DNA of 64,000 bases from the NCBI RefSeq assembly GCF_900106975.1, contig NZ_FNNU01000006.1, forward strand, positions 210,871-274,870. Reading direction: 5' to 3'. Both the position numbers and the translations under genes were made by a program. Below are positions 57,271 through 64,000 of the stretch, in pieces; position 1 is the stretch's first letter, and each line of letters starts with the position of its first letter. Under the pieces are notes generated by a model. The model saw nothing but the letters and a program-made list of their open reading frames with translations. It was not told where the DNA came from and searched no databases. This DNA is from Pseudomonas kuykendallii. Lineage in GTDB: Bacteria; Pseudomonadota; Gammaproteobacteria; Pseudomonadales; Pseudomonadaceae.

Positions 57271-59673
57271 TCAGCCGTCGGCGCGCGATTCGGCGGACAA
57301 CAGCGCCGCATTGAGCTTCGCCGACAGTTCCTCGCCGCGAAACGGCTTGGGCACGATCAGGGCGTTCTCCACGTCCAGCCCACCCAGCTCGGCGTAACCG
57401 GTGATGAACACCACCGGCATGTCCGGGAAGCGCCGGCGCACCGCGCGCGCCACGTCCGCACCGTTCATGCCGGGCATCGCGAAATCGGCGAGGAGAATGT
57501 CGATGTGCTCGTCGAGCAGCTCCAGCGCCTGCACGCCACTGTCGGCCTCGACCACCCGGTAGCCGAGGTCGTCCAGCAGCATCGCGGTCACCGCGCGCAC
57601 GTTGGGGTCGTCATCCACCAGCAGCACCCGGCACGCCTGGCCCTGCGCCTCGTCATGCACGGTCTCGGCCGATGACGGCGGCGCCTCGAGCGTCTCCTCC
57701 GGCGCGCAGGGCAGATAGACGCTCACCGTGGTACCGGCACCGAGGCGGGTATCGATCCGCGCGCCGCCGCCCGACTGCTTGGCGAAGCCGAATACCTGGG
57801 CGAGGCCCAGCCCGGAACCCTTGCCGACATCCTTGGTGGTGAAGAACGGCTCGAACGCCTTGGCCAGCACCTCGTCGCTCATCCCGGTGCCCGAGTCGCG
57901 CACCGACAGCACCACGTAGTCGCCCGGTTCCGGGTCCTCGGCACCCAGCGGCGGCGTTTCGACCCGTTCGCGCCGGGTGCTCAGGCAGAGGGTGCCGCCC
58001 ATCGCCATGGCGTCGCGCGCATTGATCGCCAGGTTGAGGATGATCAGTTCCAACTGCGTCGGATCGACCAGTGCCAGGCGCAGGCTTTCGGCCAGTTCGG
58101 TCTCGATCAGCACACTGCCACCGAGCGTGCTTCTCAACAGCTCGAGCATGCCGCGCACGGTGTCGTTGAGGTCCACCGGCTCCGGGGTCAACCGCTGGCG
58201 ACGCGAGAAGGCCAGCAGCTGCCCGGTGAGCTTGGCGCCGCGCTCGCCCGCCTCGCGGATGTTCTGCAGGCGCTGGCGCGCCTTGTCGAACTCGGGCGTC
58301 GCCGGCAGATCGCGGGCCAGGAAGGAGCCGCTGGCGAGGATCACCGTCAGCAGATTGTTGAAGTCGTGGGCTACGCCCGCGGTCAGCTGGCCGACCGCTT
58401 CCAGGCGCTGCATCTGCTGCAGGGCGGCCTCGACGCGCTCGCGCTCGGCGATCTGTTCGAGCAGTTGGCGGTTGCTGCTGGCGAGCTCGTCCAGGGCCTC
58501 GCGCTCGCTGGTGATGTCGCGCACCGCGGCGTACATCAGGCTCTGCTCCGGCACCACCGTCCAGGACATCCAGCGATAGCCGCCGTCGGCGTGGCGCAGG
58601 CGGTTGACGAAGCGCGTTGAAACGTACCCGTCGGCGATGCGCTGCGCCTCGGCGCGGGTGCTGGCGACATCCTCGGGATGCAGCAGATGCCACAGCGGCC
58701 CCTGCAGGAATTCCTCCCGCGACCAGCCCAGGGTTTCGTGCCAGGCCGGGTTGAGGGCGATGGGTGTGAGGTCGAAGCGCATCACCGCGAGCAGCTCGCG
58801 TGACAGATCCCAGGTGCGATCGCGCTCGCGCGTGCGCCGCTCGACGCGTTCGCCGAGGGTCTGGTTCAGCTCCTGCAGCGCCAGGGTCACCTGCTTCTGT
58901 TCGCTGATGTCCTGCAGCACGCCGATCAGGCGCACGCAGCGACCGTCCTCGAAGGAGGCGCGCCCGCGGATCGACAGCCAGCGCACCGCGCCCGCTACCT
59001 GGATGCGGTACTCGACGCTCAGCTCGTCGCCACTGTCGCGCGACAGCGTGCGCGTCACCTGCTCATGCAGGCGCTCGCGATCGGCCGGATCGCAGGCGTC
59101 GAGAAACGAAGCCATGTCGCGCACCTGCTTGCCGCTGGGCAGGCCATACAGCGCCTTGCAGCGCGCGTCCCAGATCAGCGTATCGGTCTGCGGCCGGTAG
59201 TCCCACAGGCCGAGGCGCGCCGCTTCGATGGCGAGGTCGGCGCGCAGCTCGACCTCATGCAACGCGTCCTCGGCGCGGCGCCGTTCGCGACGCTCGGAGA
59301 CTTCCGCCATCGCGCGTTCGATGGCCTTGGGCAGGAAGGTGAGGTTCTGCTTGAGCACGTAGTCGACGGCGCCCAGGCGCATCATCTCGACCGCGTGTTC
59401 CTCGCCGAAGATGCCGGAGAGGAACAGGAACGGGATTTCCGGTGCGAGACGACGCGCAACCTGCAGCGCCTGCATGCCGGAGGAACCCGGCAGCAGGAAG
59501 TCGGAAAGGATCAGGTCGAAGCTGTCGGCGCGCAGCGCCTGCTCGACGCCCTGATGACTGTGCACCAGGGTCCAGTCGACCTGGAAGCCGTGCCGCGTCA
59601 GGGTCGCCAGGGTCAGTTCCGCGTCATGCGGGCTGTCCTCGACGAAAAGCATCTTCAACGGTCTAGCGGACAT
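57271..59673 (-). CDS. Hybrid histidine kinase with two receiver domains and PAS domains
   Basis: An 800-residue cytoplasmic kinase. Order: receiver (E12-D13, D58 in ILSDFLLPG), coiled coil, PAS (about 145-265), coiled coil, PAS (about 305-400), HisKA with H436 in VAHDFNNLL, HATPase (about 535-665) and a C-terminal receiver (about 685-795; ILLADFAMPGMNG). No transmembrane segments. The first receiver could be phosphorylated by the bacteriophytochrome upstream, placing this protein downstream in a light-signalling phosphorelay. It follows the response regulator after 87 bases. Confidence 0.9.
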   Translation of the reverse strand: MSARPLKMLFVEDSPHDAELTLATLTRHGFQVDWTLVHSHQGVEQALRADSFDLILSDFLLPGSSGMQALQVARRLAPEIPFLFLSGIFGEEHAVEMMRLGAVDYVLKQNLTFLPKAIERAMAEVSERRERRRAEDALHEVELRADLAIEAARLGLWDYRPQTDTLIWDARCKALYGLPSGKQVRDMASFLDACDPADRERLHEQVTRTLSRDSGDELSVEYRIQVAGAVRWLSIRGRASFEDGRCVRLIGVLQDISEQKQVTLALQELNQTLGERVERRTRERDRTWDLSRELLAVMRFDLTPIALNPAWHETLGWSREEFLQGPLWHLLHPEDVASTRAEAQRIADGYVSTRFVNRLRHADGGYRWMSWTVVPEQSLMYAAVRDITSEREALDELASSNRQLLEQIAERERVEAALQQMQRLEAVGQLTAGVAHDFNNLLTVILASGSFLARDLPATPEFDKARQRLQNIREAGERGAKLTGQLLAFSRRQRLTPEPVDLNDTVRGMLELLRSTLGGSVLIETELAESLRLALVDPTQLELIILNLAINARDAMAMGGTLCLSTRRERVETPPLGAEDPEPGDYVVLSVRDSGTGMSDEVLAKAFEPFFTTKDVGKGSGLGLAQVFGFAKQSGGGARIDTRLGAGTTVSVYLPCAPEETLEAPPSSAETVHDEAQGQACRVLLVDDDPNVRAVTAMLLDDLGYRVVEADSGVQALELLDEHIDILLADFAMPGMNGADVARAVRRRFPDMPVVFITGYAELGGLDVENALIVPKPFRGEELSAKLNAALLSAESRADG

Positions 59674-59760
59674 CGATCACCGCCAACTTCGGTACCTCGG
59701 AAATGCCGGCCACAGGCGGCGGAACTACAGCTGAACACGCCGCTGCGCGCGGCGGCCTGC

Positions 59761-60243
59761 TCATTGCTCGTCGCCACCGGAACGGGGCGTGCGCCGACGC
59801 GCCAGGCGCGCGGAGCCAGGCGGCGGTTCGTTGAGCACCGCCCAGAAGATGCCCAGGTCGGAAATCGCGGCGACGAAATCCTTGAACTCGACCGGCTTGA
59901 CCACGTAGGCGTTCACCCCCAGCCCGTAGGCGCGCTGCAGGTCGGGCTCCTCGCGGGAGGAGGTCAGCATCACCACCGGCATGCTGCGCAGCGGCTCGGC
60001 GTTGCGTACCGCCTCGAGCACCTCGAGGCCGTCCACCTTGGGAAGTTTCAGGTCCAGCAGGAGCACCGCGGGATTGCCTTCACCGCGGTCCTTGTGAGCA
60101 CCGCGGCGAAACAGGTAATCCAGTGCCTCTGCGCCATCACGCAGCACGATGACCTCGTTGGCGAGCTGGCTGCGCTCGAGCGCGACCAGGGTCAGCTCGA
60201 GATCGTGCGGGTTATCCTCGACCAACAGGATAGGTTTGAGCAT
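59761..60243 (-). CDS. Rcp1-like response regulator
   Basis: A 160-residue single receiver with an enlarged loop (about 47-58, GAHKDRGEGN) typical of phytochrome-linked Rcp1 regulators. The acidic pair E9-D10, phospho-acceptor D64 and the VVKPVEF lysine are present. It begins 17 bases after the phytochrome gene stop, so the two are cotranscribed. It should accept phosphate from the phytochrome kinase. There is no output domain. Confidence 0.92.
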   Translation of the reverse strand: MLKPILLVEDNPHDLELTLVALERSQLANEVIVLRDGAEALDYLFRRGAHKDRGEGNPAVLLLDLKLPKVDGLEVLEAVRNAEPLRSMPVVMLTSSREEPDLQRAYGLGVNAYVVKPVEFKDFVAAISDLGIFWAVLNEPPPGSARLARRRTPRSGGDEQ

Positions 60244-60259
60244 TTGCTTGAATCACCTC

Positions 60260-62524
60260 TCAGCGTGAAACGCGGGCATGTATTCGTTTGGGCAGCGCGA
60301 AATAGAAGGTCGCCCCCTGGTCCGGCCGGCTTTCCGCCCAGACCCGTCCGTCGTGCCGCTCGATGATGCGGCGCACGCTGGCCAGGCCGATACCCGTGCC
60401 TTCGAACTCTTCCATGCGGTGCATGCGCTGGAACACGCCGAACAGCTTGCCGGCGTATTCCATGTCGAAGCCGACACCATTGTCGCGCACATAGACCCAA
60501 TGTTCGTCGGGGTGTTCCTCGGCGCCCACCTCGATTACCGCGACGTCGCGGGTGCGGCTGTACTTGATCGCATTGGACAACAGGTTGCGCAGCGCCAGGT
60601 GAATGAACGCCGCATCGGCGATCAGGATCGGCAGCGGCTGGACGTGCCACTCCACCGTGCGGCCCTGGTAATCCGGAAGCATCTCCTGGCGGATCGAGTC
60701 GACCAGCGCCGGCAGGTTGACGTCCGACAGGTGCAGTGCGGCACGGCCCATCTGGGAAAAGCTCAGCAGGTTGTCCACCAGGGTGCCGGCGAAGCGCGCC
60801 GACTCGCTGATATTGGCGAGGAAGCGCATGCCGCTGTCGGTCAGGCGCCCGCCCTCGACCTCGCCGAGCAACTCGGCGTAGCCGGCGATATGGCGCAGCG
60901 GCGCGCGCAGGTCGTGGGAAACGCTGTAGGAGAACGCCTCCAACTCGCGGTTGGACTTCTTCAGCTCGCCGGCCAGCTGGGCCAGCTCTTCGGCCTTGCG
61001 CAGGACGATGCCAAGCACCGCATTGCGCAGCTCCAGCGCGCTGTCGATTTCCAGCCGGTCCCAGCCGAGCGACTGGCCGAAAACGGTTTCCTGCCAGCTT
61101 TCGAAGCTGTGCCGCGGGTTCAGCGCGCCGCCTTGCCCGAGGTGTTTCTCAGGCTTTCCGGCCCAGTTGACCGTGCGCACCAGCTCCGGGCGGAACCAGA
61201 TCAGGTAATGCGAGTGCAGCTCGGAGAGCGACACCGCCAGCAGCCCGCCGGCGTACCGGCTCAACTCAGTCAGTTCGGCGATGTCGCGCCCGACGTTATG
61301 GGTGTGGAATTCCTCGCCGACCTCCCTCTCGGCCAGCCAGCGCACCAGCGCCTCCACGGCTTCGCGCGGCGGCGTCTCGCCGATCAGCTCGCAGCGGTTG
61401 GCGAGGACGATGGCCGCACCGCTGGCGCGGGCGAAACCAAGAAGCACGTCCGGTGCCGCCAGCAGTCCCTCGGCGACGCTGCCACGTTCGCGATCGGCCA
61501 TCAGCGAGAGCATCTGCACGATGTGCTCGCGCAGCTTGAGCCGCCTGTCGGCGTTGGCGTGGGTTTCCTTGGCTTCGATCTGCAGCGACAGGATGCGGCC
61601 GAGCATTTCGCAGGCGGTACGGGTCTGGAAACCCACCCGCTGCGGCGCGGCGTCGTGGCAGGAAATCAGCCCCCAGAGCGCGCCGTCGACGACGACGGAT
61701 ATCGACATCGAGGCGCGGGTGCCCATGTTCTTCATGTACTGCACGTGCACCGGCGAAACGCTGCGCAGCGCGGCGTAACTCAGGTCCAGCGGCTGGCCAC
61801 TGACGGGGTTGAGCGGCGGCAGGATCGGCGACGGCCGATAGTCGGCATCGCCGATCACGCGGATGCGGTTGGCGCAGTAGAGCGCGCGCGCCTGCTGCGG
61901 AATGTCCGAGGCGGGGAAATGCAGGCCGAGGTAGCGCGGGTAGCCCGGATCAGCATCCTCGGCGATCACCACACCGTTGCCGAGGGCGTCGAAGCGATAG
62001 GCGTTGACCCGCCCAAAACCGGTCATGCGCTTGACCTCGGTCACCGCCAGTTGGCAGAGCAGTTCGGCGGTGGGCGTTTCCTGCAGGCGCGTGACGAAGG
62101 TGCGCACCAGCGGATAGAGGTCCAGGTAGGCGGCGGTGCCATCGTCCACGGCCTCGAACTCGGTGATCAGCACGCCGTCGTGGCGATGCACCATCAGGGC
62201 GAACGCCGGGCCCGGATCGCCGACCCGGAACGTCACATCGGCGAGGTGAAACGGATTGCGGTCCTCACTGGCCAGCGAATCGAGCTTGCCGCGCAGCCGT
62301 GCGGCATCTTCCAGCAGCTCGTCGAAGTGGCGGCCGAGCAATCCGGCGACCTCGACGCCGAGCAGGTCGGCAACGTTTTCGCTGGCCTGAATGACCTTGA
62401 GGTCGGACGCCTCGAACACCAGCAGGAATCCATGCGGCTGAATGCTGCCGGGGATGTGGATGGGTTCTCGGGCACAGACTTCGCTGGCGCTGGCCAGCGC
62501 GGCTGCACGTTCACTGGGGTACAA
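60260..62524 (-). CDS. bphP: Bacteriophytochrome histidine kinase
   Basis: A 754-residue red/far-red photoreceptor kinase. Order: PAS (about 15-115), GAF (about 130-300), PHY (about 315-495), HisKA with H537 (VSHDLRAPL) and HATPase (about 620-745). The biliverdin-attaching C17 (CAREPIHIPG), IQPHG, FPASDIPQQAR and the PHY tongue PRHSF are all present, so it should bind biliverdin. I start at TTG 62524 because AGAGGAA lies five bases upstream; a GTG at 62539 has no ribosome site. No heme oxygenase gene is adjacent. Confidence 0.94.
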   Translation of the reverse strand: MYPSERAAALASASEVCAREPIHIPGSIQPHGFLLVFEASDLKVIQASENVADLLGVEVAGLLGRHFDELLEDAARLRGKLDSLASEDRNPFHLADVTFRVGDPGPAFALMVHRHDGVLITEFEAVDDGTAAYLDLYPLVRTFVTRLQETPTAELLCQLAVTEVKRMTGFGRVNAYRFDALGNGVVIAEDADPGYPRYLGLHFPASDIPQQARALYCANRIRVIGDADYRPSPILPPLNPVSGQPLDLSYAALRSVSPVHVQYMKNMGTRASMSISVVVDGALWGLISCHDAAPQRVGFQTRTACEMLGRILSLQIEAKETHANADRRLKLREHIVQMLSLMADRERGSVAEGLLAAPDVLLGFARASGAAIVLANRCELIGETPPREAVEALVRWLAEREVGEEFHTHNVGRDIAELTELSRYAGGLLAVSLSELHSHYLIWFRPELVRTVNWAGKPEKHLGQGGALNPRHSFESWQETVFGQSLGWDRLEIDSALELRNAVLGIVLRKAEELAQLAGELKKSNRELEAFSYSVSHDLRAPLRHIAGYAELLGEVEGGRLTDSGMRFLANISESARFAGTLVDNLLSFSQMGRAALHLSDVNLPALVDSIRQEMLPDYQGRTVEWHVQPLPILIADAAFIHLALRNLLSNAIKYSRTRDVAVIEVGAEEHPDEHWVYVRDNGVGFDMEYAGKLFGVFQRMHRMEEFEGTGIGLASVRRIIERHDGRVWAESRPDQGATFYFALPKRIHARVSR

Positions 62525-62663
62525 GGGCGTTCCTCTCACGGAGCCGGAACGGACTCGAACGGGTCGATTCGCCTACGGCCGGAATGATCGATGCGTGCTG
62601 CATCACGCTGCAACCGCCTGATAAATATACCGGCGTAGGGTGACACAGAGGAAAATCCTACAC

Positions 62664-62693
62664 GAATTCTCGATTATCGAATTCCTGTACAGG
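62664..62693. promoter_or_regulatory. Repeated GAATTC and CCTGTACAGG palindrome in the bphP-hydrolase region
   Basis: GAATTC occurs at 62664-62669 and 62679-62684 with CGAT-like centres, followed directly by the perfect palindrome CCTGTACAGG (62684-62693). The stretch is AT-rich compared with its surroundings and lies between divergent genes. Candidate operator region. Confidence 0.4.
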
Positions 62694-62724
62694 TTGAGAT
62701 AGATGACCTTTCGTCGGCGTTGCT

Positions 62725-62751
62725 GGCCTGCCAGGGGCGTCCTGGCAGGCC
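62725..62751. other. Perfect 11-base hairpin upstream of the hydrolase gene
   Basis: GGCCTGCCAGG and CCTGGCAGGCC close a five-base loop, 81 bases before the hydrolase ATG. No T run follows, so it is more likely a leader structure or protein site than a terminator. Confidence 0.5.
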
Positions 62752-62831
62752 GAAGCGCCATCGCTCGAACCGAAGCGCCGCCACAGGTTCACAAACAGGC
62801 GTAACGCTCACTTCGGATAAGGAACGACATC

Positions 62832-63836
62832 ATGTACAGACGCTGGTTACCTGCGCTCGTGCTGTGCGCCGCCGCCACCGTTAGGGCGGAAACGCCGAGT
62901 TACGGCGCCCAGCTCGAAGGCTTCGACTATCCCTACCCGGTCCAGCATTTCGAGTTCGAATCCCAGGACGGCAAACGCCAGATGGCCTACATGGACGTGC
63001 TGCCCGAACGCCCGAACGGCGGCGTGCTGGTGCTGCTGCATGGCAAGAATTTCTGCGCCGCGACCTGGGAAGGCACGATCAGGGCACTCACCGGCGCCGG
63101 CTACCGGGTGGTGGTGCCGGACCAGATCGGCTTCTGCAAATCGAGCAAGCCCGAGCACTACCAGTACAGCTTCCAGCAACTGGCGAGCAACACCCACGCA
63201 CTGCTGCAAAGTCTGGGCATCGAGCGCTTCAGCCTGCTCGGCCACTCCATGGGCGGCATGCTCGCCACCCGCTACGCCCTGATGTATCCGCAGCAGTTGG
63301 AGCAGCTGGTGCTGGTCGATCCCATCGGCCTGGAGGACTGGAAAGCCAAGGGCGTACCCTATCGCCGCGTGGACGAGTGGTACGCCCGCGAGCTGAACAC
63401 CACCGCCGGGAGCATCCGCAGCTACCAGCGGAGCACCTACTACGCCGGACAATGGCACCCGGAATGGGACAAGTGGGTGCAAATGCAGGCCGGGATGTTC
63501 AACGGACCGGGGCGCGAAGCCATCGCCTGGAGCTCAGCGCTCACCTACGACATGATCCAGACCCAGCCGGTGTACTACGAACTGGAGCGGATCGAGGTGC
63601 CGACCCTGCTGATCATCGGCGAAAAAGACACCACCGCGATCGGCAAGGACGCGGCCCCCGAGGCGTTGCGCAGCCAGCTCGGCAATTACCCGAAACTGGC
63701 CAGGGAAGCCGCCGCGCGGATTCCCGGCGCGGTGCTGGTGACCTTTCCCGACCTGGGCCATTCCCCGCAGATCCAGGCGCCTGAGCGCTTCCACCAGGCG
63801 CTGCTGAAAGGCCTGGTGGCGCGTCCGGGAGGCTGA
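62832..63836 (+). CDS. Periplasmic alpha/beta hydrolase
   Basis: A 334-residue protein with a signal peptide (MYRRWLPALVLCAAATVRA) and an alpha/beta hydrolase fold. The nucleophile elbow GHSMGG is clear, the oxyanion region LLHGKNFCAATW and the late DLGHSPQIQAP histidine complete the triad, with an aspartate in IGEKDTTAIG. AAGGA precedes the ATG by eight bases. A homologue next to DUF6685 in P. aeruginosa is PA3053, as I recall. The substrate is unknown; it is likely an ester or lactone. Confidence 0.9.
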   Translation: MYRRWLPALVLCAAATVRAETPSYGAQLEGFDYPYPVQHFEFESQDGKRQMAYMDVLPERPNGGVLVLLHGKNFCAATWEGTIRALTGAGYRVVVPDQIGFCKSSKPEHYQYSFQQLASNTHALLQSLGIERFSLLGHSMGGMLATRYALMYPQQLEQLVLVDPIGLEDWKAKGVPYRRVDEWYARELNTTAGSIRSYQRSTYYAGQWHPEWDKWVQMQAGMFNGPGREAIAWSSALTYDMIQTQPVYYELERIEVPTLLIIGEKDTTAIGKDAAPEALRSQLGNYPKLAREAAARIPGAVLVTFPDLGHSPQIQAPERFHQALLKGLVARPGG

Positions 63837-63851
63837 TCACTGACTTATCCG

Positions 63852-64000
63852 TTCGCGGGTTGCACCCGCCCTACGAAAACGACGCGTGCATTCGACAGCG
63901 GCGAAGCGGCCCCGAACCGTAGGCTGGGATAGCAGCGTTCGCTCGATCCGCCTACCCGCTCCGCACCGGACAGCCGCGTAACCCACCAAGCGGTGTCCCG
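63852..64000. other. Intergenic tail with repeat-like segments
   Basis: After the hydrolase stop the sequence contains CGGGTTGCACCCGCCCTAC and CGTAACCCACC segments that look like pieces of Pseudomonas intergenic repeats. No gene is visible before the edge. Confidence 0.4.

Noticed and set aside
60278..62587. Long open frame of 769 codons opposite bphP
   Set aside because: Shadow of the phytochrome gene, with no recognisable domain.
62684..62693. CCTGTACAGG as a quorum-sensing lux box or a LexA box
   Set aside because: Lux boxes are about 20 bases and LexA boxes have a ten-base centre between CTG and CAG; this palindrome is too short for both.

Overview
The window is GC-rich chromosomal DNA from a Pseudomonas, most likely from the P. 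aeruginosa branch. The main reason is gene order. The blocks topA, DUF1653, fadA, fadB, universal stress protein, uup, slt, and then OprD-type porin, DUF883/YqjE/YqjK, dgt, dacB, rlmKL, rmf, pyrD, DUF2835, DUF6685 follow the order I recall from P. aeruginosa PAO1 (roughly PA3010 to PA3053). Between these two core blocks sit a chemosensory operon and a purine/ureide catabolic locus that lie elsewhere in PAO1. No rRNA, tRNA, CRISPR array, insertion sequence or prophage was seen.

Layout. 1-14.8 kb: a partial DUF6586 gene, topA, the fadBA fatty-acid beta-oxidation operon, a universal stress protein, the ABC-F protein Uup, the lytic transglycosylase Slt, a MOSC protein and cheV, which carries a FliA-type promoter. 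15.0-23.1 kb: an eight-gene chemosensory operon (short membrane receptor, CheY, STAS protein, CheA, MCP, CheW, CheR, CheB) without CheD. Its CheA has an unusual linker containing a MshEN-like (cyclic-di-GMP-binding) repeat. 23.2-39.7 kb: a nearly complete route from purines to glyoxylate. XdhABC makes urate, GuaD feeds in guanine, the membrane cytochrome c urate oxidase PuuD, HiuH and the OHCU decarboxylase make allantoin, and PuuE, Alc and AllA finish the pathway. A GntR regulator sits inside the locus. A DUF2946, TonB-receptor and PepSY cassette interrupts it.

39.7-56.2 kb: an OprD-family porin with a probable Hfq/Crc target at its start, the YqjD/E/K membrane set, an EAL-YkuI_C phosphodiesterase, dgt, a FUSC-type membrane protein, YggL, PBP4 (dacB), a CHASE-PAS-GGDEF diguanylate cyclase, rlmKL, rmf and pyrD. 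56.3-64 kb: DUF6685, then a three-gene light-signalling unit (bacteriophytochrome, Rcp1-like response regulator, hybrid histidine kinase) with no heme oxygenase beside it, and finally an alpha/beta hydrolase.

How the genes connect. The purine locus shows a coherent regulatory picture in its intergenic DNA: sigma-54-like promoters before xdhA and puuE fit nitrogen control, and a shared TGTATACA-type palindrome before puuE and the GntR gene fits local repression. Four proteins (CheA linker, EAL protein, GGDEF protein, phytochrome module) suggest sensory links to cyclic-di-GMP and motility, but only the domain content is seen; the links are inference. Many start sites were moved to codons with better ribosome binding sites, and several are TTG or GTG.
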